10,016 bases of DNA from Syntrophomonadaceae bacterium (GCA_012798055.1 JAAZOA010000047.1:1-10016); one strand, 5' to 3'; shown: positions 1-6,363, numbered from the stretch's first letter. Numbers and translations: made by a program. The notes: generated from the letters alone by a model not told the origin.

Positions 1-1
1 A

Positions 2-511
2 GCCGACCAAGCACGCACTATCAGGATACCGGTGCACATGGTAGAGACTATAAACAAGCTGTCCCGGGTGCAGCGCAGCCTGCTGCAGACTCTGGGACGC
101 GAACCCACCCCCAGCGAAGTGGGTGCGGAGATGGATATTCCCGTGGAGAGAGTCATTGAAATCATGAAGGTAGCCCAAGAACCGGTATCGCTGGAGACTC
201 CCATCGGCGAAGAAGATGACAGCCACCTGGGGGATTTCATTACCGATGAGGAAGCTGAATCTCCGGAGGAGTCCGCCTCCTTTGTACTCCTCAGGGAACA
301 TATGGATGGGATTTTAAATACCCTGACCGACCGGGAAGAGAAGGTATTGCGTTTGCGTTTCGGACTTGATGACGGACGACCTCGTACCCTGGAGGAAGTG
401 GGGCAGGAATTCGGCGTCACCAGGGAGAGGATCAGGCAGATCGAAGCCAAGGCCTTGAGGAAACTGCGCCATCCTTCCCGCAGCAAGAAATTGAAGGACT
501 ACATCGAATAA
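2..511 (+). CDS. rpoD: RNA polymerase primary sigma factor RpoD (SigA), 3' part
   Basis: The gene is cut by the left edge of the window; 169 C-terminal residues remain and the frame is open from base 2. Primary sigma factor gives RNA polymerase its recognition of -10 and -35 promoter elements. The fragment begins in region 2.4/3.0 with the hallmark TIRIPVHMVETINK, runs through region 3 (GREPTPSEVGAEMDIP), the acidic linker EEDDSHLGDFI, and ends in region 4. Region 4.2 carries the helix-turn-helix TLEEVGQEFGVTRERIRQIE followed by ALRKLRHPSRSKKLKDYIE, the normal C-terminus of primary sigma factors. Stop is TAA. An ATG or GTG near base 32 is internal, not a start. No clear terminator follows; the tRNA-Asn promoter starts 37 bases after the stop. 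Identification is very secure. Confidence 0.97.
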   Translation, partial: ADQARTIRIPVHMVETINKLSRVQRSLLQTLGREPTPSEVGAEMDIPVERVIEIMKVAQEPVSLETPIGEEDDSHLGDFITDEEAESPEESASFVLLREHMDGILNTLTDREEKVLRLRFGLDDGRPRTLEEVGQEFGVTRERIRQIEAKALRKLRHPSRSKKLKDYIE

Positions 512-548
512 ATGCCCGGGCTCAATCGTGCTAATCTATCCGGCTGTA

Positions 549-577
549 TTGACATGATTTCCTAATGAATATATAAT
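549..577 (+). promoter_or_regulatory. Consensus housekeeping promoter for tRNA-Asn
   Basis: TTGACA at 549-554, exactly 17 bases, then TATAAT at 572-577: all twelve positions match the sigma-70/SigA consensus. Transcription should begin near 584, about 11 bases before the mature tRNA-Asn. This fits a strong stable-RNA promoter. Confidence 0.93.
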
Positions 578-594
578 TAGCTTCGTTGGGTCCT

Positions 595-669
595 TCCTCG
601 ATAGCTCAACGGTAGAGCATCCGGCTGTTAACCGGAGGGTTGTAGGTTCGAATCCTACTCGGGGAGCCA
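595..669 (+). tRNA. tRNA-Asn (anticodon GUU)
   Basis: The cloverleaf folds fully. The acceptor stem is 595-601 with 659-665 and contains one G-U pair. The anticodon stem is 620-624 with 632-636, the anticodon GTT is at 627-629, and the T arm has the TTCGAAT loop. Discriminator G is at 666 and CCA is encoded at 667-669. The gene is a single-tRNA unit between its own promoter (549-577) and terminator (678-709). Confidence 0.96.
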
Positions 670-677
670 TTGCCATC

Positions 678-709
678 AAAAGCGGTAATCCTAGTGTTTA
701 CCGCTTTTT
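678..709 (+). terminator. Rho-independent terminator after tRNA-Asn
   Basis: An 11-bp inverted repeat (678-688 with 698-708) built on AGCGGTAA/TTACCGCT closes a 9-base loop and ends in a T run at 705-709. It begins 8 bases after the CCA end of tRNA-Asn, so it closes the monocistronic unit. Confidence 0.88.
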
Positions 710-747
710 CATTGCCTTGAAACCCCGAAAATAAAATGCTTTTTCTA

Positions 748-776
748 TTGATTTTTAGGGGGATTTTATATATACT
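748..776 (+). promoter_or_regulatory. Promoter of the three-tRNA unit
   Basis: TTGATT at 748-753, a 17-base spacer, then TATACT at 771-776. This is two mismatches in the -35 box and one in the -10 box relative to consensus. The start would be near 783, about 24 bases before the CAU tRNA. Its position directly after the previous terminator supports it. Confidence 0.85.
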
Positions 777-806
777 AACTCTTGCGGGGTTTCCAGAGAG
801 AACTCC

Positions 807-882
807 GGGCCTATAGCTCAGTTGGTAGAGCTACCGGCTCATAACCGGTTGGTCCCAGGTTCGAATCCTGGTAGGCCCACCA
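807..882 (+). tRNA. tRNA with CAU anticodon (tRNA-Met by anticodon; probably tRNA-Ile2)
   Basis: A complete 76-base cloverleaf. Acceptor 807-813 pairs perfectly with 872-878, the anticodon stem is 833-837 with 845-849, the anticodon CAT is at 840-842, discriminator A is at 879 and CCA is at 880-882. It is not the initiator: the first acceptor pair is G-C, and the anticodon stem lacks three G-C pairs in the initiator arrangement. C4-G69, C5-G68, C29-G41 and A73 are present. These are features known from E. coli tRNA-Ile2, whose CAU is converted to lysidine-AU by TilS. The Ile2 call is therefore an inference; elongator Met remains possible. Automated tools usually label it Met. Confidence 0.93.
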
Positions 883-888
883 TATCAT

Positions 889-964
889 GGCCCCTTGGTC
901 AAGCGGTCTAAGACACCGCCCTTTCACGGCGGTAACGGGGGTTCGAGTCCCCCAGGGGTCACCA
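889..964 (+). tRNA. tRNA-Glu (anticodon UUC)
   Basis: A complete cloverleaf. Acceptor 889-895 pairs with 954-960 (one G-U pair), the anticodon stem is 916-920 with 928-932, the anticodon TTC is at 923-925, and CCA is encoded at 962-964. It lies 6 bases after the CAU tRNA with no promoter of its own, so it is processed from the same transcript. The next tRNA starts at the very next base. Confidence 0.96.
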
Positions 965-1040
965 GGGCGATTAGCTCAGCTGGGAGAGCGCCTGCCTTAC
1001 AAGCAGGATGCCGGCGGTTCAAGCCCGTCATCGCCCACCA
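965..1040 (+). tRNA. tRNA-Val (anticodon UAC)
   Basis: A complete cloverleaf. Acceptor 965-971 pairs perfectly with 1030-1036, the anticodon stem is 991-995 with 1003-1007, the anticodon TAC is at 998-1000, the T loop is TTCAAGC, and CCA is encoded at 1038-1040. It is joined to tRNA-Glu without any spacer and is the last gene of the unit, followed by a terminator at 1056. Confidence 0.96.
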
Positions 1041-1055
1041 ATAAAACCTTGAAGT

Positions 1056-1085
1056 CCCCGGAGATATCCGGGGTTTTGTTTTTTT
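1056..1085 (+). terminator. Rho-independent terminator after the tRNA array
   Basis: CCCCGGA (1056-1062) and TCCGGGG (1067-1073) form a perfect 7-bp, GC-rich stem with a GATA loop. It is followed by TTTTG and a seven-T run ending at 1085. It closes the CAU-Glu-Val transcription unit. Confidence 0.92.
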
Positions 1086-1198
1086 GATCCAGATCACCTG
1101 TAATCTAGGCAAGGAGTGCAGGTGGTTTTCATTTGATTTGGCGCAGCCCACAGAAGATCAAAGTCAGGGAGAGGTCGCAGAGCCCTGGAAGTTAGATT

Positions 1199-1226
1199 TT
1201 GCCAGGACAATGTACTAAAATATAGG
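1199..1226 (+). promoter_or_regulatory. Weak candidate promoter for the MBL-fold gene
   Basis: TTGCCA (1199-1204), a 16-base spacer and TATAGG (1221-1226) lie 40 bases before the start codon. The upstream neighbour ends in a terminator, so a promoter is expected in 1086-1250. This is the best pair I can see, but both boxes deviate from consensus. Confidence 0.35.
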
Positions 1227-1265
1227 TGAACGACATCTTCTGAATGCCTGAAGGAGGAGTGTGAT

Positions 1266-2144
1266 ATGCACCTTACCGAAAATGTGAGAAGATTTGGTAA
1301 CCGTCATTTCAACTACTTCGTCGTAGGTGAGCGGGATGCTGCTATCGTTGAGTGCGGCGTGAGCGGGGGAGTTTACAGTTTCGGCCAGGAGTGGTCCAAA
1401 TTCAGCCCCAAACCAGACATTCGGCACCTAGTAATCTCCCATGCTCATTTTGATCATGTTTGCGGAGTGCCAGCCCTACAGGAATTATTCCCCCAGGCTG
1501 AGGTGGGAGCAAGTGCTGAAGCCCGGCGGATCCTGAGTAAAAGCAAGGTAATGGCGAATTTTTTCGCCCAGGATGTCAAGATGTCTGAGGTTTTACATGA
1601 GCAGGGCGTGATTCCTCTAATTCCGCCCCGGCCGGTACCTGAAACCATTGCTGTGGACACAGTCATAGCCGCCGGCGATAGTATCAAACTATCGGGCGGG
1701 CTCGATTTGCAGGCTTTGGAGGCTCAAGGTCACAGCCCCTGCGGTCTAGCCTTTTACCTGCCTCAGGACAAAGTGATGTTTGTGGCTGATGCGGGCGGCT
1801 TTCAGATCAGGGATGATTTTCTCTTCCCCATATTTTTCCAAGATTACCAGACCTATATCGAAACCCTGCTCAGTTTGCGGGGATATCCCGCCCGGGTCTT
1901 AGCCGTCCCCCATGAGAGGATCTGGTTTGATGATGATGTTAAGGCTTTCTTCGACCGGGCAATTAAACAGGCCCAGGCGGCGTATGATGACATAGCTTTC
2001 ATGCTTGACAAAGGCTGGGACGAAAATGATATGAGTAATTTCCTGTTCCAGCGGTATTACAGGGACGACCTGCGTATCTATACCCCTGAAAACATCAGGG
2101 GTTGTGTGGAACTACTGATCCGCCGCGTAAAAGAATGTTTGTAA
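1266..2144 (+). CDS. Metallo-beta-lactamase-fold metallo-hydrolase
   Basis: This 292-residue protein has the MBL fold and probably acts as a cytosolic di-metal hydrolase; I see no signal peptide. The metal-binding motif HAHFDH is at residues 59-64 (H59, H61, D63, H64). Further ligands are H156 (QGHSPCG), D175 (VADAGG) and H216 (VPHERI), so the full seven-ligand set is present and the enzyme should be active. About 70 mostly helical residues follow the last ligand. The substrate cannot be told from sequence: the superfamily includes glyoxalase II, thioesterases, lactonases and nucleases, and nothing here picks one. The ATG start follows AAGGAGGAG (1251-1259) at good spacing. The gene stands alone between the tRNA terminator and a convergent gene, with 88 bases to the latter and no obvious terminator in that gap. 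Confidence 0.9.
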   Translation: MHLTENVRRFGNRHFNYFVVGERDAAIVECGVSGGVYSFGQEWSKFSPKPDIRHLVISHAHFDHVCGVPALQELFPQAEVGASAEARRILSKSKVMANFFAQDVKMSEVLHEQGVIPLIPPRPVPETIAVDTVIAAGDSIKLSGGLDLQALEAQGHSPCGLAFYLPQDKVMFVADAGGFQIRDDFLFPIFFQDYQTYIETLLSLRGYPARVLAVPHERIWFDDDVKAFFDRAIKQAQAAYDDIAFMLDKGWDENDMSNFLFQRYYRDDLRIYTPENIRGCVELLIRRVKECL

Positions 2145-2232
2145 AATGCTGGCATTTACCGTTTGGGGTTAGATCCGATCCTGAGGATATACTCCCATGC
2201 AGACTGTAATTGGCCGACGCGTTTTCATATGG

Positions 2233-2871
2233 CTACATATTTTCCACTACATGGTAATCGATGATCTCAGCTTCTGTATCGTCGTCTCCGATGTCTCGAT
2301 AAACCGGGGTGATGGTATAACTGCCGATTGCCTCAGTGGCTAAATCGCCCCCGCATTTCCAACATTCGGCATACTCGCTGCCGGTCCAACCATGCAGGGC
2401 ATAGGTACTGCCACCTTTTTTGATGAGTTTAATCTTTTCGTCCTGCCACCATCGCCCAGCATCCTCGTAAGGCTTGGTTTCCTGGTTGAGGTAGAAAATA
2501 TCGCTTGCGGCGGCTTCGATTTCTTCAGCAGACAGGTTCCGGCCCTTGATGCCGAATTCCTCATTGGCAGCCGCCAGGGCCGCCCTAATCTCCTCCAGAC
2601 TCAAATTTTTCAGTTCCTCTGGGGATACATTGCTGAAAACTATATCTAATAAATCTTCGGCTCCGACGCCTATTGTACTCTCCTCTGACCATAGCCGGTA
2701 TTCGGTGCCATCAGCTAGGGTCAGGAGCCAATCATCACCACTGAGTGATTCTATCTCTGCTCCCTCGGGAAGCTGCCATTCACCTCCTCCAAGGTATTCT
2801 ACTCCCAGTTCCTCGATTGATGGGACCTCATGCGGATCATGAAAATGTGGGTTAATGCCTGCCTGAGCCAT
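2233..2871 (-). CDS. Acidic hypothetical protein with a CxxC pair
   Basis: I do not recognise this 212-residue protein. The start is set at the ATG at 2871 because AGGAGG lies 7 bases upstream (2884-2879); an in-frame ATG 12 codons earlier has no such site. The chain is strongly acidic. Visible features are an N-terminal histidine cluster HFHDPH (residues 9-14) and a Gly/Trp-rich beta-type stretch (27-62: GGGEWQLPEG, GDDWLLTLADGTEYRLW). Next come two short helical motifs of like design, SPEELKNLSLEEIRAALA (83-100) and LSAEEIEAA (113-121), then a WW pair (141-142) and CWKCGG (170-175). The single CxxC pair plus histidines could bind metal, but that is a guess. There is no signal peptide or membrane segment. 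It lies 108 bases downstream of degV on the same strand, with its own likely extended -10 promoter. Ribosome binding site and codon use look normal, so it is probably expressed. Confidence 0.72.
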   Translation of the reverse strand: MAQAGINPHFHDPHEVPSIEELGVEYLGGGEWQLPEGAEIESLSGDDWLLTLADGTEYRLWSEESTIGVGAEDLLDIVFSNVSPEELKNLSLEEIRAALAAANEEFGIKGRNLSAEEIEAAASDIFYLNQETKPYEDAGRWWQDEKIKLIKKGGSTYALHGWTGSEYAECWKCGGDLATEAIGSYTITPVYRDIGDDDTEAEIIDYHVVENM

Positions 2872-2937
2872 AGCGAAACCTCCTCCCAAAATAATATGTG
2901 CTCCCAATTGTGGGGTGATAATTGAGGTCGTAGGATG

Positions 2938-2946
2938 ATTATAGCA
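2938..2946 (-). promoter_or_regulatory. Extended -10 promoter for the acidic hypothetical gene
   Basis: Read on the minus strand, 2946-2938 is TGCTATAAT, a perfect extended -10 element (TG-N-TATAAT). No good -35 box is seen 16-18 bases upstream, which an extended -10 can tolerate. Transcription would begin near 2931, about 60 bases before the ATG. The element sits just downstream of the degV stop codon. Confidence 0.6.
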
Positions 2947-2979
2947 ATAGAAGACTGCCTGGACCTGATTTTCAAGGCA

Positions 2980-3825
2980 TCAGAGCTCATAGAAACATAC
3001 TGCGAGGAGCCCTGGTCCGGTATGGACTCCAAGAGCTGGGCTGATATCTGAGAAAATAAGCTCGCGGAGGTTGGACATTTTTTTGAATTTTACCAGCATT
3101 CCCTCGCCTTCGGCCTTGGCGGCCCCATGCATTACCGCCAGGTTGAAGGGGCGATTGCCGACGCTTTCCTGTACTAGTTCTATTAGCCTATCGATTGACT
3201 TTTGCCGGCCTCTCACTTTAGCGTGAGTATAATATATCCCATCCTGGTTGATCCCGATGATGGGCTTGAGGTTGAGGAATTCACCCAGCATACCGGCCAC
3301 CAATCCAATCCTGCCTCCCTTGCGCAGGTATTCGAGTGTTTCGATAACGTAATAAGCCTTGACTCTGAGCTGCAAGGCCAGCAGCCTTTCCCACACTTTT
3401 TCAAAACTCAGTCCCTGGAGAATATTGCGGGCTGCATCCAGGACCATCCAACCTGTGGCCATAGACAGGGTTTTGCTGTCAAACACACTGATCACGATAT
3501 TGTCGAAATCCTTCGCAGCTAGCTGCATGGCTTGAAATGTCCCGGATAAACCGCTGGAAAGAGCAATGGCCAATATGTGCGTGAAACCTTCCTGGCAGGC
3601 TTTTTCATAGGCAGCACTTATTTCCTCGATGTTGGGCATGGAAGTGGAGGGGATTTCAGCCGGCATACGGTTATACACATCCATAGGTTGTATATCCACC
3701 CGGTCTGAATATTGTTCATGAGGATAAATGACCTTGAGAGGCAAAATGGTGATGTTGTACTGATCGACGAACTCCTTGGGCAGGTCGCAGGCACTATCAG
3801 CTATCAGGGCGATTTTGTCGGCCAA
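2980..3825 (-). CDS. DegV-family fatty-acid-binding protein
   Basis: DegV-family proteins of Gram-positive bacteria bind a long-chain fatty acid. The related FakB proteins present it to the kinase FakA for phosphorylation. I read 281 residues, the usual family length, starting at a TTG (3825) with AAGGAG 8 bases upstream. The open frame runs on to 4311, but that part is only the antisense of ylxM. Family marks are IALIADSACDLP (5-16), where the family carries a conserved D-S/T; STSMPN (60-65); SSGLSGTFQ (90-98), which contacts the lipid carboxylate in known structures; EYLRKGGRIG (165-174); and the C-terminal HTGPGLLAV (268-276). No fakA is in this window, so whether it works as FakB or an orphan DegV is open. 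It is divergent from ylxM-ffh and has its own promoter. Confidence 0.92.
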   Translation of the reverse strand: MADKIALIADSACDLPKEFVDQYNITILPLKVIYPHEQYSDRVDIQPMDVYNRMPAEIPSTSMPNIEEISAAYEKACQEGFTHILAIALSSGLSGTFQAMQLAAKDFDNIVISVFDSKTLSMATGWMVLDAARNILQGLSFEKVWERLLALQLRVKAYYVIETLEYLRKGGRIGLVAGMLGEFLNLKPIIGINQDGIYYTHAKVRGRQKSIDRLIELVQESVGNRPFNLAVMHGAAKAEGEGMLVKFKKMSNLRELIFSDISPALGVHTGPGLLAVCFYEL

Positions 3826-3875
3826 TGGTTTCACTCCTTCGTTGCGGCTCCCAGTCTGGCCACCTTGGTAATTCC

Positions 3876-3904
3876 ATTTTAAATTATTGCGGTCGGATAG
3901 GCAA
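3876..3904 (-). promoter_or_regulatory. Promoter of degV-family gene
   Basis: On the minus strand TTGCCT (3904-3899), a 17-base spacer and TAAAAT (3881-3876) lie 51 bases before the TTG start. It is well spaced and has one mismatch in the -10 box. It points away from the ylxM promoter in the same intergenic gap, without overlap. Confidence 0.7.
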
Positions 3905-3953
3905 AATAATCCTGCAGGGCGAAGGGGCATCTTCTTACCAGGTTGTTTAGCCC

Positions 3954-3982
3954 TTGACAGGGTTGGCGGCAGAAGATAGAAT
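3954..3982 (+). promoter_or_regulatory. Promoter of the ylxM-ffh operon
   Basis: A perfect TTGACA (3954-3959), a 17-base spacer and TAGAAT (3977-3982), one mismatch from consensus. The start would be near 3989, giving a leader of about 35 bases before the ylxM ATG. This is a strong candidate for the head of the SRP operon. Confidence 0.85.
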
Positions 3983-4023
3983 TGACGAGTAAAGCAAAAA
4001 TACTTTACACAGGGAGGGGCCTC

Positions 4024-4365
4024 ATGCTGGAAAAGATCAGCCATGTAGTTTTGCTGAAGGATTTCTACGGTCCTCTTTTGACCCAGAAGCAGCAGGATAT
4101 TATGAACCTCCATTATGAGAACGACTGGTCTCTTTCTGAGATCGCCGACCATATGCATACCAGCCGCCAGGCAGTCTTCGACATGGTCAAACGGGTCCAG
4201 GCCCAGTTGGAAGAATTGGAAGAAAAGCTGGGGGTAGTGGGAAAATTCCAACTGACCCGCCGCCGTTTGACGGAGGTAGTTGATATGCTTGACCGGCCCG
4301 AGCGGCAGCAAGCCGATATCGACCAGGCCATAAAGCTCTTAAGGGAGCTAATCGGCTTACTGTAA
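4024..4365 (+). CDS. ylxM: YlxM, putative HTH accessory protein of the SRP system
   Basis: A 113-residue DNA-binding-like protein of the UPF0122/YlxM family, almost always encoded just before ffh in Firmicutes. YlxM in streptococci has been reported to bind SRP components and influence SRP GTPase activity; here that role is inferred by homology. A sigma-region-4-like helix-turn-helix is visible: LTQKQQDIMNLHYENDWSLS (residues 19-38) then EIADHMHTSRQAVFDMVKRV (39-58). A charged helix follows, likely a coiled coil (QLEELEEKLG), and then a helical tail. The ATG at 4024 is chosen because GGGAGG lies 6 bases before it; a TTG 14 codons earlier overlaps the -10 box. Only 16 bases separate it from ffh, so the two are cotranscribed. 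Confidence 0.93.
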   Translation: MLEKISHVVLLKDFYGPLLTQKQQDIMNLHYENDWSLSEIADHMHTSRQAVFDMVKRVQAQLEELEEKLGVVGKFQLTRRRLTEVVDMLDRPERQQADIDQAIKLLRELIGLL

Positions 4366-4381
4366 ATAAAGGAGAGATATT

Positions 4382-5728
4382 GTGGCATTTGAAGGATTGT
4401 CGGATCGGCTGCAGGAGGTTTTCCGCAAACTGCGGGGCAAAGGCAAAATATCCGAGGATGATGTTAAGCAAGCCATGCGGGAAGTCCGCTTGGCTCTCCT
4501 AGAGGCTGATGTCAACTACAAGGTAGTGAAGAACTTCATAGCGGCAGTCAGCGAGAGAGCTGTGGGCCAGGAGGTGCTGAAGAGTGTAACCCCGGGCCAA
4601 CAGATTGTGAAAATCGTCTATGACGAGATGGCCAAATTGATGGGAGAAGCAGAGAATAAACTCCAGGTGGCTTCCCGGCCTCCCACGGTTTTCATGGCCG
4701 TTGGGCTTCAGGGCGCAGGCAAGACGACCACTGTGGCCAAATTGGCGAAGAACTCTATCAAACAGGGGCGGCGTCCTTTGCTGGTAGCCTGCGACATTTA
4801 CCGTCCTGCGGCTATAAAGCAATTGCAGGTGCTGGGCGAACAGGTGGGTGTCCCTGTATTTGCGGCTGGGCAGACTGATCCGGTCAAGATAGCCAATGAT
4901 GCCGTCGAATTTGCCCGGGCTCAAAACCGCGATCTGGTGATTATCGATACTGCTGGACGATTGCATATAAATGAAGAGTTGATGAGTGAACTCAAAGATA
5001 TCAAGCAAGCCGTTGAACCTCACGAAATTCTCTTGGTCGTGGATGCCATGACCGGCCAGGATGCAGTCAACGTAGCGGAAGCATTCAACCATGACCTGGG
5101 CTTGACCGGGGTCATACTGACTAAACTGGATGGAGACACTCGAGGCGGAGCGGCTCTTTCTGTCAAAGCGGTTACTGGCTGTCCAATAAAGATGGTAGGT
5201 ATGGGTGAAAAACTGGATGCACTGGAGCCCTTCTACCCTGACCGCATGGCTTCCCGGATACTGGGGATGGGGGATATCCTGACCCTGGTGGAAAAAGCCC
5301 AGGAGAACTTCGATCAACAGCAAGCCCGGGAGATGGAAAGGAAAATCCGCCAGCAAGAGTTTACCCTTGAAGATTTCCTGCAGCAGATGCAGCAGGTGAA
5401 GTCCATGGGCCCTTTGGAAGACCTGCTAGGCATGATCCCAGGTATGGGCAAACATATTAAGGAAATGAAGGGCGAAATCGATGAAAAAGAATTTGCTCAT
5501 GTTGAGGCCATCATAAAATCAATGACCAGGGAAGAGAGACATAACCCCTCCATCCTCAATGGCAGCCGCAAGAAAAGGATTGCCCGGGGCAGCGGGACCA
5601 GGGTGCAGGAGGTAAACCGCTTGCTCAAGCAATTCGAGGAGTCCCGCAAGCTGATGAAACAGCTCACCGAAATGGGGGGTAAGAAAGGCAAGCGCATGGG
5701 TCTTCCGAATTTCAAACTACCTTTTTAG
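4382..5728 (+). CDS. ffh: Signal recognition particle protein Ffh (SRP54)
   Basis: Ffh binds the 4.5S/6S SRP RNA and the signal sequences of nascent membrane and secreted proteins, and docks with FtsY through paired GTPases. At 448 residues it has the family length. The N domain spans about 1-90. The GTPase (G) domain has P-loop GLQGAGKTT (108-116), DIYRPAA (138-144), DTAGR (189-193), TKLDGDTRGG (247-256) and MVGMGEK (271-277). The methionine-rich M domain runs from about 300 to the end, with the RNA-binding helix motif SRKKRIARGSG (395-405) and a basic tail. Start is GTG with AAAGGAG 7 bases upstream. All catalytic elements are intact. It follows ylxM closely and leads into a 108-base gap before rpsP. 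Confidence 0.98.
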   Translation: MAFEGLSDRLQEVFRKLRGKGKISEDDVKQAMREVRLALLEADVNYKVVKNFIAAVSERAVGQEVLKSVTPGQQIVKIVYDEMAKLMGEAENKLQVASRPPTVFMAVGLQGAGKTTTVAKLAKNSIKQGRRPLLVACDIYRPAAIKQLQVLGEQVGVPVFAAGQTDPVKIANDAVEFARAQNRDLVIIDTAGRLHINEELMSELKDIKQAVEPHEILLVVDAMTGQDAVNVAEAFNHDLGLTGVILTKLDGDTRGGAALSVKAVTGCPIKMVGMGEKLDALEPFYPDRMASRILGMGDILTLVEKAQENFDQQQAREMERKIRQQEFTLEDFLQQMQQVKSMGPLEDLLGMIPGMGKHIKEMKGEIDEKEFAHVEAIIKSMTREERHNPSILNGSRKKRIARGSGTRVQEVNRLLKQFEESRKLMKQLTEMGGKKGKRMGLPNFKLPF

Positions 5729-5765
5729 ACTTGGATCAGATACTTACAACACCTGTTCAAGGCGG

Positions 5766-5787
5766 GGCTTGGTCCGGCGGACCAGCC
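5766..5787 (+). promoter_or_regulatory. Hairpin in the ffh-rpsP gap, role unknown
   Basis: TGGTCC (5770-5775) and GGACCA (5779-5784) form a perfect stem around a GGC loop. GGC (5766-5768) and GCC (5785-5787) extend it across one bulged T. The nearest T run (5800-5804) is 12 bases away, so this is not a classical intrinsic terminator. It could be a weak terminator, a processing site or an rpsP leader element; nothing decides between these. Confidence 0.45.
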
Positions 5788-5811
5788 AGTCAGAACGCGT
5801 TTTTATAAGTA

Positions 5812-5817
5812 TATAAT
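5812..5817 (+). promoter_or_regulatory. Possible -10 box before rpsP
   Basis: TATAAT at 5812-5817 in an AT-rich stretch. The -35 region 16-18 bases upstream (around GTCAGA, 5789-5794) is poor. A start near 5824 would leave a leader of only about 13 bases with the ribosome binding site at the extreme 5' end. The box may be real but weak, or chance AT-richness. Confidence 0.35.
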
Positions 5818-5836
5818 TATCGAGGAGGTGAAAATT

Positions 5837-6103
5837 ATGGCGACAAAAATCAGGTTGAAGAGAATGGGAGCTAAAAAGAATCCTTTTTACCGTGTGGTAG
5901 TAGCCGACTCCAGAACCCCGCGTGATGGGCGTTTTATCGAGGAAATCGGATATTATGATCCCGCTACCGAGCCCGCTACCATCAAGATAGACGAGGAGAA
6001 GGCCCTAAAATGGCTGGCCACTGGCGCAAAACCGACTGATACAGCTAAATCCCTGCTGCAGAAGCAGGGCATTCTGAGTAAATTTGCCGAAAGCCGCAAA
6101 TAG
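5837..6103 (+). CDS. rpsP: 30S ribosomal protein S16
   Basis: An 88-residue S16 of the 30S body, needed for small-subunit assembly. The sequence is typical throughout: IRLKRMGAKKNPFYRVVVAD near the N-terminus, SRTPRDGRFIEEIGYYDP (28-45), then KIDEEKALKWLATGAKPTDT with the usual short C-terminal tail. Start is the ATG at 5837, with AGGAGG at 5823-5828 and 8-base spacing; an in-frame GTG at 5828 lies inside that site and is rejected. It opens the rpsP-khpA-rimM-trmD group, the standard order in Firmicutes. It may be cotranscribed with ffh or have its own weak promoter. Confidence 0.98.
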   Translation: MATKIRLKRMGAKKNPFYRVVVADSRTPRDGRFIEEIGYYDPATEPATIKIDEEKALKWLATGAKPTDTAKSLLQKQGILSKFAESRK

Positions 6104-6132
6104 TTGGAGTAATGCTTGGGGGTGTAACACAA

Positions 6133-6363
6133 GTGAAAGAACTCATTGAACTGATTGCCCGCTCGCTAGTTGATAATCCCGATCAGGTGCAGGTTATTGA
6201 GACGGAAAATGAGTCCTCGGTCTTGTTTGAACTGAGGGTTGCACCGGAGGATATGGGCAAGGTTATTGGAAAACAGGGCAAGATCGCTAAATCGATCCGC
6301 ACTCTCACCAAAGCGGCTGCAGCCAAGGCTGGCAAACGAGTTGTCGTTGAGATAATGCGCTAA
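6133..6363 (+). CDS. khpA: KH-domain RNA-binding protein KhpA (YlqC)
   Basis: A single KH-domain protein of 76 residues. Members of this family (YlqC/KhpA) bind RNA, often with the partner KhpB/Jag, and in streptococci affect cell division; the target here is unknown. The KH signature is VAPEDMGKVIGKQGKIAKSI, with the GxxG loop G46-K47-Q48-G49, preceded by the usual MKELIELIARSLVDNPDQV start. I choose the GTG at 6133 because GGGGGTG (6118-6124) is correctly placed and the family begins here. An ATG at 6112 would add seven unconserved residues with its best site only two bases away. It lies 29 bases after rpsP, the conserved position of the gene. Confidence 0.94.
   Translation: MKELIELIARSLVDNPDQVQVIETENESSVLFELRVAPEDMGKVIGKQGKIAKSIRTLTKAAAAKAGKRVVVEIMR

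Noticed and set aside
538..628. ATCCGGCTGT occurs both before the tRNA-Asn promoter (538-547) and in the tRNA anticodon arm (619-628)
   Set aside because: A single 10-base match without flanking similarity is too short to argue for a tRNA-derived repeat or attachment site.
887..1151. Short open frames on both strands over the tRNA-Glu and tRNA-Val genes
   Set aside because: They translate tRNA sequence; such frames are a common false call over tRNA arrays.
2145..2232. Possible bidirectional terminator between the convergent MBL and acidic-protein genes
   Set aside because: Only short imperfect repeats (ATCC-TGA-GGAT) without a T run were seen, not enough for a call.
2392..2842. Plus-strand open frames opposite the acidic hypothetical gene
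   Set aside because: The minus strand has the promoter and a strong ribosome binding site; the plus frames are low-complexity Ser/Pro shadows.
3826..4311. N-terminal extension of the degV frame by 162 codons
   Set aside because: It is the antisense of ylxM and the intergenic gap; the TTG at 3825 has a proper ribosome binding site and gives the normal DegV length.
4499..5356. 285-codon open frame on the minus strand within ffh
   Set aside because: It lies wholly antisense to a clear ffh coding region, has no recognisable domain, and is explained by codon bias of the true gene.
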